From Nigrospora sphaerica (lineage: Eukaryota; Ascomycota; Sordariomycetes; Amphisphaeriales; Apiosporaceae): a stretch of 64,000 nt of DNA. How positions within the stretch are numbered: position 1 is the stretch's first letter; every line of letters begins with the position of its first letter. The stretch covers positions 3,464,501 to 3,528,500 of the forward strand of contig JAGVVL010000018.1 in NCBI GenBank assembly GCA_018287875.1, in the 5' to 3' direction. Position numbers and translations under genes: made by a program. Positions 51,476 through 61,432 of this stretch are shown here, piece by piece. The notes below the pieces were generated by a model, which saw only the letters and a program-made list of their open reading frames with translations, was not told where the DNA came from and made no database searches.

Positions 51476-51570
51476 GTTGAACGGAGGTGGGAACCGAAGA
51501 ATGGTATGGAGTGATTGATTGAAGAAGAAGAAGAGAACTGGGCTGAGGGAGGAGACTCCCCTGTATATAC
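51476..51570 (-). promoter_or_regulatory. Promoter-like repeat module A
   Basis: On the minus strand: GTATATAC (51563-51570), then GGGGAGTCTCCTCCCTC, a CTTCTTCTT-rich leader, CAATCAATCA, and CCACCTCCGTTCAAC directly before an ATG at 51475. That ATG opens a 38-codon frame ending at 51359, which I do not regard as a proven gene. Homologous layout to modules B, C and D. Confidence 0.55.
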
Positions 51571-52298
51571 ATGTTAGCAGTGGGGAATTCAAGCACACAC
51601 TGGACCTACAGTTCCAATAATTCATTAGCGTGAATATTGCGGTAGTTCTGGGGCCCAAACTCTCCCAAGGGTAAGGCAGCGACCGGCACAGTTACGTTCC
51701 CGTGATGAGTAACGGCCTTATCTCCAGCATAAATGGTCTCTCATCATCGCCAGTCAGTAAACGCCACACTAGCGGCCGGCCGTCTTTAACATAATCACCA
51801 CCAGATAAGATGCCTCCCTTGCCGCACCCGAACTGCTGTCCCCGGAGTATCGTGCGTCTCACGATCTTTTCAGAAACGCGACTACATCCAATTATATACT
51901 TAGAAACTGATGATTATCCACAGGCAGACTTGAGCCAATATCCGACCGAGGGTGGACGGGCGCCGTCGGGAAGCCAACGCGGGTGACAGGACTCGATGTG
52001 TCTGTGCCGTGTCGAGTAGCCCACCAGAGCGTAGGAGCCACATGAATGACGGTGCTCGTGCCGTGGGCCTAGATGCGCAGCTGAAGACACTGCCGGGGAC
52101 ACGGCAGGGGAGAAAGCGCCGGGCGGTGGCCGTAGTGTCCGAGGGGCCAAAGATGCTGACGTCCGTGTTTCGCGACGGGGGTGCATGGAGCTGGTCGGGC
52201 GCAAAGTTGACGATGGCCTGAACGTCGTCGCGCACTTCGAACAGAACGGTGTCGTACTGGCCAGTGGCCGTCGTGAAGCACCAGAACAGGGTCTGCAC

Positions 52299-52348
52299 GT
52301 CGACCGGCTCTAGTGGATGTGCCGTCGACCGGCTCTAGTGGATGTGCC
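52299..52348. repeat. Perfect 25-bp tandem duplication
   Basis: Two identical 25-bp units (GTCGACCGGCTCTAGTGGAT... ) at 52299-52323 and 52324-52348, in non-coding DNA upstream of the minus frame at 51900-52298. Confidence 0.85.
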
Positions 52349-52595
52349 GTCAGAAAACGGAGTCCAGCGTTTTCTCCAATTTGGCCTCCCGATCACTCCG
52401 CATTCAGTCTCGAAAGCTCTGTCCGGGACCTCTATTCGACTCCGCGACTGGTTGAGTTGAGCCTTGATTGTTGGTACTTGACTTGAATAGATCTTAGGCT
52501 AGCACAGCTAATGCGGAAAGGCTGTTTCGACAACTCGTCATGAAATATATCCACATGCTTTTCGGCCCGTGCCCAAGACACAGGCTTGTCAATTC

Positions 52596-55001
52596 TTATA
52601 TGAGCCTTACAGACGTCCTCTCCCGCTCAATCTGGTTGAAGTCTTGGGGGAGAAACATAGTCACCGTCAACACTGCCTGTCTACGAACTTGATCGTTTAT
52701 CCGTTCCAGTGCCAAAAGAAACACCGTTTCCTTGCGCAAATCACGACCCGTGATCTTCTGGCACTGCCGGCGGATGACCAGGCATGGGTAAGTACCCGTC
52801 GCCAGGGTGTTGTTGTGCCTCGAGTCGCCCTCCCTGACGGACCCGAGCGGGTCCGTCTTGCCGGCGACGAAGACTTCGCTGAACGGCTCGGTTCGAATAT
52901 CGAGGTCGACGAGCCAGCCCTCGACCGCCAGTACTTTGCCGTGGCAAGAAAGGAGTTGCGGTTCAAGATCGATCTCCACGGTGGCGGCGCTCTGCCCATC
53001 CGCGGTGTCGAGCAGCTTCTCCGGAATCACGACCTCCCCCTCCCACCCCGTCCAACTCCAACTCGGGAATTCCTCTCGGCGCTTCGGGACGATGTGCCTC
53101 GAGTGCGCCCAGGCCAGGGTGGAAATGTGGCTCTGCAGGGGAAGGCCGTGTATGAAGCCTTCGGGGAACAGGGTCTCTTTGAGAGAAGTGAGCAGGCCTC
53201 GGAAGGCGTTGAGAGAATCCCCTTCGTTTGTCATGAGCCGACCGGTGTAATCTCTCAGCTGAGAGGAAAAGATAAACAAACGATTCTCCAGACTTTCCTG
53301 GTCATTTGGTCGATTTTCCTTAGAGACCCGCAAGTCAGCATTGGTGAGTGGTGTCCTTTGAGAAAGGTACCTAAAGGACGGGGGTGGGTCACTCTTACCG
53401 AAGCAGACGAGAAGAGCTTATATATTGTCGACCGGGTAGGGTTATCTATAGATTCAATGGCCGGCAGTGTCGTGACGTCGTGACGTTCCTCCAGAACATG
53501 CTCGAGGCAGGTAAATGCTACCTGACTCTGCGAAAAGGTCAGCCTTCGTCGGGACAGCATTTCCTCCTGAAATGTCCAGGCCCGAGAAGACCACGTGGCC
53601 GCCCCCAACTCCAGGTCGATGCTCTGTGGGCTGGAGAAGATGGTACAGCCATCAATGTTCTCTTTGACTTGACCCAGGCGAGTTGCGGATATACCAGCGA
53701 GGCCAGCGTTGGCGTGCTTCCCCGTGAGCGCAATGATGGTGAGGGTTGCGCAATCGTATATGGTCGACATCATATCAAGCTGTTTGATTTTTTCTCTCAG
53801 CTGTGTCGGGGAAGGATTAGGTGACTGGTCGATACACAGCGCGTCAATCTGATGGAGTCGTCAGCACCGATCGGAGGTCGTTCTGGGTTGGCGCTCATGT
53901 GCATACCCATACGTATCGCCTGCCCAACGCCTTCGTCACAGTAATGGCATCCTCGATCGTCTGCGGGAGGCAGTTGTTCTCCAAGGCCCCGGGCGACGGC
54001 TGTACGCCTCCCCACACGTAACTGAGTGCAACATAGTCACAATTCTGGGGACAAGGAACGACGATACGCTCGACGACATCCACCATGCGCGCCGTAAGTA
54101 GCTCCGCAGGTTTCTCCTTGGAATGGCAATGGCTACTGTGATTACACAGGCAGTTGTCGAGAGCGCGTCCAAGCACCGACAGATCGAGCACGTCGCAGAG
54201 CGGGAGCACACTGCACAGGCGCCGATCGGGCGGCGCACAACGGGGCTCTAGGGCAATCAGCGGCCCCGTCATGCGCGGGTTCCGGACGAGCGCGCTGTCG
54301 ACCACCAGGGCGCTGCTGGCGGCGCTGGTGGCGAGGCCGAGGAAGACGGCGAACCGGCCCTTCATAGCCTCGGGGAGGCGGTCCCAGCCCGACATACGCA
54401 GGTGCGCGCGGTACGGCTCCAGGTAGACGTCGGGCTCGCCCGTGGGCCCCGCGCGCACCGCCCCGGCGCCGTCGCCGTCGTGGCGCCCGGGCTCACGGCG
54501 CCGCGGCAGCACGCAGTACAGCACGCGGCAGAACGGGCACGAGGGCACCAGGAGCAGACGCGACGGGGGGCCGAGGGGGATGCGGCCCTGCGTTGGGGCG
54601 TCCCGTTCCGACGACCCCCCGAGCGACGGGCGCGCGCGCTGCACCGGATCCAGAGGCCGCGAGTTCCGGATCACGTCGGGGATATTGTGGCTCGAGCATC
54701 GGGCACAGAGGGCGCTGGGCTGCTCCTGGAGCTTTCTGATGAGCTCGGCATCCCGGGCTGTAAGCCCCGACACCGGTGTATCCGATGCCGCGGTGTTGGC
54801 GGCTGCTGTCTGTGCACCGCCCAGGAAATATGGACAGGCCGTATTGGTGCCTTCAAGGGAGCGGCAGTAGATACACAGTCTGTACGGAGGCTTTGGCGGA
54901 AACATGGCGCCGCGTAAGGCTGTAGAATAAGTGAGTGATGGACCGCTGACCCCGTCAAGAAGGCCGTCAAAACGAGGGTAATGAATCATCATTGTACTCA
55001 T
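52596..55001 (-). CDS. HET-domain (heterokaryon incompatibility-like) protein
   Basis: Three exons: 53907-55001, 53399-53848, 52596-53318; 755 aa, phases consistent. The N-terminal 320 residues include Cys pairs (LCIYCRSLE; LCARCSSHN; CPFCRVLYC) typical of the lead-in of these proteins. The HET domain (PF06985) starts near residue 322: DYVALSYVWGG, RRYVW-IDALCIDQ across intron 1, DMMSTIYDCATLTIIALTG, and STRAWTFQEE-type sequence (SSRAWTFQEEMLSRRRLTFS). The last part has NEGDSLNAFRGLL and EEFPSWSWTGWEG, usual C-terminal features. HET proteins trigger non-self recognition and cell death in filamentous fungi; the partner here is unknown. Intron 2 has the weakest support (AAG acceptor after a GCTGAC branch site). 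Confidence 0.88.
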
Positions 55002-56364
55002 GGTTTAAGAGAGATTGCAGACTGCCAACACATCATGCAGTATGCCGGCCAAGAGCAGGGGTTTGTGGACAACGGCTGCAAGAAGTAAGCTGGGCTGACG
55101 TGCATTGTCAACACCTCCCTCTCCCCTGCCAATCAATGAAGGGGAGGCGCGCTCCCCCGCGTGAGAGGGTTCGTCATCCGGCAACGTTACAGCTACGAGT
55201 AATCCATAATAAAGCGCCTGTTGCCTGGTGGAAGCTAGAGGCAGCTTCAACGTCATACTTCCTTGACCCGGTCTCGGTTCACGGCTCTTATATACCCTAT
55301 CCAGCTGGGGGATATGTAGCGCGGAGAAATCTACTATCTAGTGCAGTAACACTAGACGTAATTAACGGGTCCAAGGTCTTTTTTTCTCGCATATTAAGCC
55401 CGCCGCCCTGGATTTGCCTTACTTCCCCATGCTCCCCCCACCGCCCCCGGGCATCTCGAATACTGACCGGCGCGCGTTCAACTCGACGGGCCCTTGCGTC
55501 CGCCATTACCGACAACTCCAAAGCCATGTTGACTGTGCTGGTAATCAAGAAGGCGGTATTGCACCTCCCGGGTTACTTACCGGAAACTCGTGAGGGAATC
55601 CGAAGTATGTAGCCTCTTCCCTCCTTATCTAGAAAATAGATTGCAATTCGGCTTCCTTCGTTAGTGCTACGGAGCGTAGCCCATCACATCACGTATAGTT
55701 TCGACCTTAAAAGCGGCCGTTTTCTTAGACCCGAAATTCGACGGCGGGCGGTAGCTACGTATGTAGCCCCTTTAATGGTGCGACTAGGACCTGAATTTAG
55801 TGTATAAGGTGACAAGGGTTACCTGGATGAAATTTGGGAGGGTGCCGAAAGCAAAGGAAATGCATCCGACGTTCTCAAACAGCCGGTGAAAATGCTCAAC
55901 GACACGGCTAAGAAGGAGGAGGGTGCCACAAAAGCCCTGCTACTAGAGGCTGCCTTCAAACTGGAGGACTTGCAGACAGAAAAGGACTCGGACCCTCTCG
56001 TAGGTTTGGTCCCAGGTGCGCGGGCATATTTGATGTGATAGCCCGGATTTCTTCTAGAAATCCTTTCGCCCTCTTACTTAGCTGGATAGAACGATAATGG
56101 ATGAGGATTCTTCCTACTCCCGAGACTATTTCGACCTAATACGGCGGGGCAATACAAAATAGCAGAGGCCTCAGTAATTTCTGTCCAACTTCTGAATAAG
56201 AGACATCGACGCCATGCCAGTTACCTCACGGCGCAGCGACGCCAGCGGCAGCAGCAGCGGCGATAGCAGCAACGGCAGTGGCAACAGTAGTAGCGACACC
56301 AGCAACAGCGGCGCTAGCAACACCAAGAACTAACATGACGAACCTCGCCGCGGTTGTGTCTACT
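55002..56364. other. Intergenic region with orphan coding-like stretches
   Basis: Two plus-strand runs have coding-like composition without a visible gene: about 55814-56037 (GYLDEIWEGAESKGNASDVL... , helical and charged, ending TGA) and 56214-56333, a 39-codon Ser/Asn/Gly-rich frame in a GCAGC/AGCAAC repeat. They may be remnants of a longer gene. Nothing else is supported. Confidence 0.35.
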
Positions 56365-57784
56365 TCAGAGTGATGCCAGGCCGCTCCCCTGTCCGCCCAC
56401 CTCCGTCGTTTTCCAGCGGTCCAACCAGGCCGTAATCGCGGCCTCCGTCTCGGCCCTCTCGGCCGCCTTGTCGTTGTCGGTGGTGCGGCCTAGCACGACG
56501 GCGCTCGACAGCGCGAACGGGCACAGGAGCGCCTCGAGGTCGCGCAGGGCCCGGATGCGGCCGACCCCGGCGACGGCACTGGGCCGGACGGCGCCGGCGC
56601 GGCGGGCCAGCGCCGCGTCCCAGGCCTTCGCCGTCCGCCACTGGCGCCGCGCCTCTGCGTCGCCCCCGAGGTGGGCGCCGAGGCCGTCGGGCGGATGGCT
56701 GAAGTCGCCCGACAGCACGTGGGCCCGCAGCGGGCCGATGCGCTCGTCGAGGCCGCCGCCGACGTCCCAGAGCCCCGAAAGGAACTCGTCGCAGGGGTGC
56801 GTCACGGCCGCCCAGTCGAAGTCGAGCAGGCCGGTGATGCGTTGGGTGGCGGCGTCGTAGAGGATGTTGTTCAGGGCTGGTCTCGTTATTAGTTTACCTG
56901 GCAAACGGACCGGGAATCCAACACTTACTTAAGTCGCCGTGGATGAGCCCCTTGGCATCGGTATCGACGGGCTCCAGCATCGCCTGCACGCCGCCGGCCG
57001 CGATGTACGCCTCAATGCGGTCACGGGGTCCACTCTCGCGCCAGCCCTGCAGCAGCGTGCTCTGATCCGCCTCGGCTAAGCGATCCTCGAGCCTAGCGAC
57101 CCAGAGATCGGCGTAGGTATCCCAGGGCCCCCCCTTCAGCAGGGGCATCTGGCCGCTGACGATGCGGCCGCGGGCGTCGATGGTCAGCCCGCCGAAACGG
57201 GCGGCGGCGGGCAGCTCGGCGCGCTGCACGGCGACGAGGAGTTCGGCCAGCTGCTCCAGGACGGCGGCGGCGGCGTCGGGGGCGAGAGTCGGAAACTGGG
57301 CGTCGAGGTCGGCGCCGGGCTTGAACTCGGCTATCGTCCAGCCAAAGCCGGTCTCCGTCTCCCTCTCATCCTCCTCTTCTTTGTCCGTCTTCTCCCCCTT
57401 CTCCCCCTCCTCGGCGGCGACGGCGGTAGCGGCAGTAGCCAGAGCAGCAGCGCCCACGCGGTATGGCGCCCAGGCGTAGACGACCGGCACGACGGGGTCG
57501 AGGCCGGCCCGGGCGACCGACTGGCGGATCAGCCACGAGGCGGCCACGTCGTTCTCGACGCGGTTGGCGTTGTTGAGCCCCTCGGCGCGCGGGTTGCTCA
57601 TGCGCACCACGAGCGTCGATACGCCCGCGTCCGGTGGCGGCGCCGTGCACGCCTGGCGGCCCGGGAACGTCGCGCGCGTCGCCGGGGCCGCCAGCTCGAC
57701 CTGGAAGATGTAGTTGTTGAACATGAAGGGGCAGTGCGCCACGTACGCGAGGGGCGTGACGCGGGTCGACTGTTTCGTCGTCAT
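56365..57784 (-). CDS. APH-fold phosphotransferase family protein
   Basis: Two exons, 56929-57784 and 56365-56876; 455 aa. Kinase-like motifs: STLVVRMSNP (nucleotide-binding Lys position occupied by Arg), FGWTIAEFKPGADLDAQF, the catalytic loop HGDL at 282-285 continuing across the intron to TLNNILYD (HGDLxxxN), and the metal-binding GLLDFDWA at 301-307. A Glu/Lys-rich acidic insertion lies at about 145-170. This is the aminoglycoside-phosphotransferase-like superfamily, very expanded in fungi, where substrates are mostly unknown small molecules. The start at 57784 follows a TATATA box (57878-57883) by 94 bp; an upstream in-frame ATG at 57832 is less likely because it would lie within the repeated leader. 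It adjoins the RiPP-like locus, but involvement is unproven. Confidence 0.82.
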
Positions 57785-57886
57785 TAGCCTCTTTCTCTGT
57801 TGAGCGAAGGTGGGTTGGATAAATGGATTCAAGAGGGAGAGAGAGAATGTGAATCAGAGGAGGGAGGAGACTCCCTCTATATACAC
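57785..57886 (-). promoter_or_regulatory. Promoter-like repeat module C (upstream of the APH-type gene)
   Basis: On the minus strand: GTGTATATAG, then AGGGAGTCTCCTCCCTC, a CT-rich leader, and CACCTTCGCTCAACAGAG before the ATG at 57784. This copy sits directly in front of a real gene, which is why I read the family as core-promoter-like. Confidence 0.65.
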
Positions 57887-57917
57887 GCGACGTGGCATGG
57901 GCAGTGGTGAGATCGAG

Positions 57918-58049
57918 TCATCCAACACTCTCGTCAGTGTCGACGACGCGGGGAACAAAACTTGCCTTGAGGCCGTATTGTCGCAGGATTCCTTGGACCG
58001 CTTCGAGGCGGCGATTGAAGCCCTCCTGGTTCGGGCGCGGCTTGGCCAT
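57918..58049 (-). CDS. Possible small protein behind promoter-like module B
   Basis: 43 codons starting MAKPRPNQEGFNRRLEAVQ, stop TGA at 57918. A TATATAAAA box lies about 90 bp upstream and the leader is the shared module, which is the only support. A GC-AG intron (AAG|GCAAGT) could extend it. No family recognised; it could equally be the relic of a duplicated gene. Confidence 0.3.
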   Translation of the reverse strand: MAKPRPNQEGFNRRLEAVQGILRQYGLKASFVPRVVDTDESVG

Positions 58050-58148
58050 CTTGGCTGTTGAACGGAGGTTAGGTGTGGTAGAGACGGTTAATCGATTGAA
58101 GAAGAGAGAGAGGACAAGGTCAGCGGAGAGAGACTCCTTTTATATACT
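58050..58148 (-). promoter_or_regulatory. Promoter-like repeat module B
   Basis: On the minus strand: TATATAAAAGGAGTCTCTC, a CTCTCTCTTCTTCAATCG leader and ACCTCCGTTCAACAG before an ATG at 58049. Confidence 0.55.
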
Positions 58149-58691
58149 TGCACAGGAAGACTAGTGGAAGATCAAGCTTCTAATAATAGCGTCTGGTGTC
58201 TGGTACTTGGGTGGAAACGACAGTGGGTGATGGCGATGGAGGTGGTTGTGGTTGAGTGAGGGACGGAAATGGGACTGAGGAAGTAACATTTACTATCCTC
58301 GTTGGTACTTGTGTAGGTACGTAACTCTTTCCTACTACTTATTACGAAGGCACTTACTCCAGGCAACAACAGAGAGGAGAGACAGATCGGCACGACCTAA
58401 CGGTATAAACACCGAAAACACGGCGAACTAACGTGTTACCTCGTGGACCCCCGCTCTTCCCACCTTGTTTCTCGCAGTTACGAATCGGATTCGGCCCTGA
58501 TTGACGACACTTGAAATGGCCCCTCTGTCACTTTCATCCGGTAGAAGCCGTGCCAAAGCCCGGGGAAAACGAGTGGAATTGCCAGACTATCGAACGGCTG
58601 AAACGACACCAAGTCCCGTGATGGGAAAGCCAACGTGAACCCCCTGCTTATTCCAAGCTGTTAAGCCGGGTTGCTTCTGAATAGGAAATCT

Positions 58692-59309
58692 TTAGGCCTT
58701 CTCTGCGGTGTCGCGCTCCTTGATGTACAGCCAACCGGCCCGCGTGGCCGCGGCATCGACGTTGTTGTCCTGGGCCTCCAGGCCGTCGCGCTCCTTAATG
58801 TACAGCCAGCCAGCACGCGTGGCCGCGGCATCGACATTGTTGTCCTGCGCCTCCTGGACGTCGCGCTCCTTAATGTACAGCCAGCCAGCACGCGTGGCCG
58901 CGGCATCGACATTGTTGTCCTGCGCCTCCGGGCCGTCGCGCTCCTTGATGTAGAGCCAACCGGCGCGGGTTGCCGCGGCGTCGACATTGTTGTCCTGCGC
59001 CTCCAGGCCGTCGCGCTTCTTGATGTAGAGCCAACCAGCACGCGTGGCCGCGGCATCGACATTGTTGTCCTGCGCCTCCTGGACGTCGCGCTCCTTAATG
59101 TACAGCCAGCCAGCCCGCGTGGCCGCGGCATCGACGTTGTTGTCCTGCGCCTCCTGGACGTCACGCTTCGCGCCCTGGCTGGTGTGTTAGAAAGTACCTA
59201 CGGGGGGACGCATTCATTTGGGGGGGGAGGGCATGGTACTGACATCGAGGGGCAGGGCAGTGGCGGCGAGGCCCAGGATGGCGGTGGCGAGTGCAGCGGT
59301 AAACTTCAT
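58692..59309 (-). CDS. Secreted repeat precursor peptide, candidate dikaritin-type RiPP precursor
   Basis: Two exons, 59244-59309 and 58692-59174 (phase 0 intron), 182 aa. Exon 1 is exactly a signal peptide (MKFTAALATAILGLAATALP then LD). Exon 2 encodes GAKR, a Kex2-type dibasic site, then six consecutive 25-residue repeats and the tail DTAEKA. Each repeat runs D(V/G)(Q/L/P), EAQDNNVDAAATR, AGWLYI, K(E/K)R. The three variable positions give DVQ in repeats 1, 2, 5, DGL in 3, 6 and DGP in 4; everything else in the protein repeat is invariant except Lys for Glu in the terminal K-R of repeat 2. In characterised fungal precursors of this class the product core lies just before the protease site, which points to AGWLYI, with its Tyr as the likely cyclisation residue. 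Two UstYa-type genes lie 1 kb and more upstream. The family assignment rests on architecture, not on sequence identity. Confidence 0.85.
58713..59162 (-). repeat. Six tandem 75-bp repeats coding for the precursor core units
   Basis: Units, in reading order: 59088-59162, 59013-59087, 58938-59012, 58863-58937, 58788-58862, 58713-58787. They differ mainly in the first three codons and in scattered synonymous changes, so they are nearly identical at the DNA level. Confidence 0.95.
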
Positions 59310-60380
59310 GGTGGCTGGGGAGAAAAGAAGCTTGGTTGGACGGTGGTCTGTGTGCTTGGGTGTCGTGTTTTGATGGGTAGGATATCTGGGTTTTCTGGGG
59401 CTCGTCATGGATCTCCCTGTCCTTTATACTACACCATCTCGCCACTCCGAACCCCCCTCCGTTCGACCTATAGCTAACGAGCCCACGTCTTTTGCCCCCT
59501 CGCGGACGCGCGTGGAAGCTGTTCCGGCTCGACTGCGGCCATGGCCCCGTGCGGGGGTGTATCTCCCTTCTTTCCCATCTCGCCCACCTCGGTCAGTCAC
59601 CGAAGCCGCGGAACCCCGAGACCACTCAGTACTGGTCGCGTGACGTTCACAACATCGGGAAAATCGACGATCGTCTGCAGACGGGCCTCGTATACCCATA
59701 GGAAGCTTCCACCCGAAAGAATTCGCATATCTGCAAACTTGATAGCCGGTATGCCACTATCGAGGCGTTGCTGGGCGGTGCCGTTGCGCGCCGTCGAGTC
59801 TCCCCAAAAAGAAACAATGCGTCTTACTCCAAGCGGGCATAAGAGGCGAGTTGGTAAGCACTAGAGACGCTGTAAGGATGCTGTATAGCACAGCCTGCTC
59901 ATACAAGAGCTGCATGTCCCGAGATGTGAAAACGACTATTGCTGCGGAGAAGGGGGGTCTTGAACCCATGCGGAAGGTGATATAGGGAGATAAGCTCCGT
60001 CGCGGCACCTGCATCCGGGCTTCCGGTGCCGTGGCCCGTCTGCACCCAGATTTCTTCAGCGGCCTGTGAGACTGCACATACGTGCTCCCATGGATTCGTA
60101 TACGGTTGCCTGCGCAAAGTCCTTCATCATACCGCGGAAAATTGAGTCGTGTATGAGCTATCTGCAGGAATGAGGACTTCTCGTGGGTTTGGCCGCGTAT
60201 AGCGTTTGCCTAAGAATCATCTATTTTCTCGGGACGATAAAATTATTGGATGAACAGCCAAGGTGGCAGACGTTACTTCGGCAGTGGCAAATATAAACTA
60301 GAGCTGGCTATGGCAACTACAGGCAGCTGGAAACTAACACGCGCGCGGCTTTCCAACCTCGCTTTCGGCGCGGGCCACGA
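59310..60380. other. Intergenic region between precursor and first UstYa-like gene
   Basis: Apart from the TATA box of the precursor there is no supported gene; frames here are short and unconserved. Confidence 0.45.
59423..59428 (-). promoter_or_regulatory. TATA box of the precursor gene
   Basis: TATAAA on the minus strand (in GTAGTATAAAGGACAG), 114 bp upstream of the precursor ATG, in otherwise GC-rich sequence. Confidence 0.6.
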
Positions 60381-61432
60381 CTACACCCAGACCTCCACCC
60401 CTTCGGGCTTGGTTTTGGGCGGGTAGTAGGTCATCAGGTTGTCCTGAGCCCAGCCGTGGAAGTGGTCCCAGTCGACGCAGCGGTGGCGGGAGTGCAGGTT
60501 GCCCCAGGCCTGGTCGTGCCGGCTCACCCAGTGGTACGAGTACATGTTCAGGTCCGGGCGGCACATGAGACTCTGCCGCAGCACCTCGACGCAGTGGTCC
60601 TTGTGCGCGCGCCGCTCCTCGGCCGATTCGGCCACCATGTCGAAGTCGACGACCGCGTAGTGGTCCATGTAGGAGTACATGCGGATGTAGTTCTGTTGGG
60701 GCGGGCCCGGGGGTCAGTGGACGGGCAGTTTACAGCCCGTGCGGGAGAACTCACGAGACAGTGCAACTGGTGGAAGGCCTCCATTCCGGTTTCGAACAGG
60801 CCCGTGTGCTCGCCGTCTTTCATGAACTCCACGGCGCCTCGGGACCGGTTCATGGCTTCCAGCGTGGCCTTGTCCACGCCGAAGTTGCGCACTTAGCATG
60901 AGAGAGACGTCAGTGGAAGATGCGGCGGCGACGGCTTAACAAAAAGAGCAGGGAGAATACTTACGCTCAGACAGATCATACCAGAGCTTGTCCACCTCGT
61001 CGTTGGGCGGTCCCATGTACGGGGACGGGGGGCCCGTGAAACGAGGATTGAACTCCTCGGTCCTGAACCGGATGGCCTCGGGCTTCTTCACAGCCTCTGT
61101 CCCGGGGAGATTCCATTAGTGACAGCTCCGTGGCAAAAGCGAGGCCGGTGCCGAAACTCACCCCAGGCCGTGTCCAGGCAAGCCAGCTCGTCAACACCCC
61201 GGAACTGGGCGTGAGCGACAAACCCGAGGGCGAAGAACACGGCGCACAGGCAAGCCAGGCCGAGGGCTTGGAGCGGCCCGCGAAGGCGTCCTGCTCGCCG
61301 CGTTGCGAGCCGCGGCACCTTCTCTGGTTCCAGGGGCTCGTCGTACAGCGCGGTTGACGAGTCCTCCGAGAGAGGGGCCGCCTCGCTGTTCCGGTGGTCC
61401 TCGTCAAGCTTCGAGTACTTGGCCTCCGCCAT
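60381..61432 (-). CDS. UstYa-like (DUF3328) oxidase, copy 1
   Basis: Four exons: 61162-61432, 60965-61096, 60755-60891, 60381-60692; 283 aa with all phases agreeing. Cytosolic tail of about 50 residues starting MAEAKYSKLDEDHRN, one membrane helix (about 54-73, LQALGLACLCAVFFALGFVA), then the lumenal domain. Family landmarks: RFTGPPSPYMGPPNDEVDKLWYDL, the first HxxHC motif (FHQLHCL) and the second (HKDHCVEVLRQSLMC), followed by the C-terminal His/Asp/Trp-rich segment (HRCVDWDHFHGWAQDN). The two HxxHC motifs are the hallmark of UstYa-type enzymes, which oxidatively cross-link tyrosine and other side chains in fungal ribosomal peptides. It is on the same strand as the precursor, 1.07 kb upstream. 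The member's exact reaction cannot be told from sequence. Confidence 0.93.

Larger units (their letters stand above)
50553..52595. other. Intergenic region with promoter-like repeated modules
   Basis: No confident gene. It holds two members (51234-51335 and 51476-51570, minus) of a repeated TATA plus GGGAGTCTCC module, each followed by a small open frame. A minus frame at 51900-52298 (MQTLFWCFTTATGQYDTVLFEV...) has no recognisable family. A perfect 25-bp tandem duplication lies at 52299-52348. A G-run is at about 50631-50640. Confidence 0.4.
57785..58691. other. Intergenic region between APH-type gene and RiPP precursor
   Basis: Holds promoter-like modules C and B and a 43-codon frame after module B. 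No other gene seen; 58150-58690 shows nothing notable. Confidence 0.4.

Noticed and set aside
51900..52298. 132-aa minus-strand frame beside the 25-bp duplication.
   Set aside because: No recognised domain, no clear promoter, and it spans a region of mixed composition; kept only as a note.
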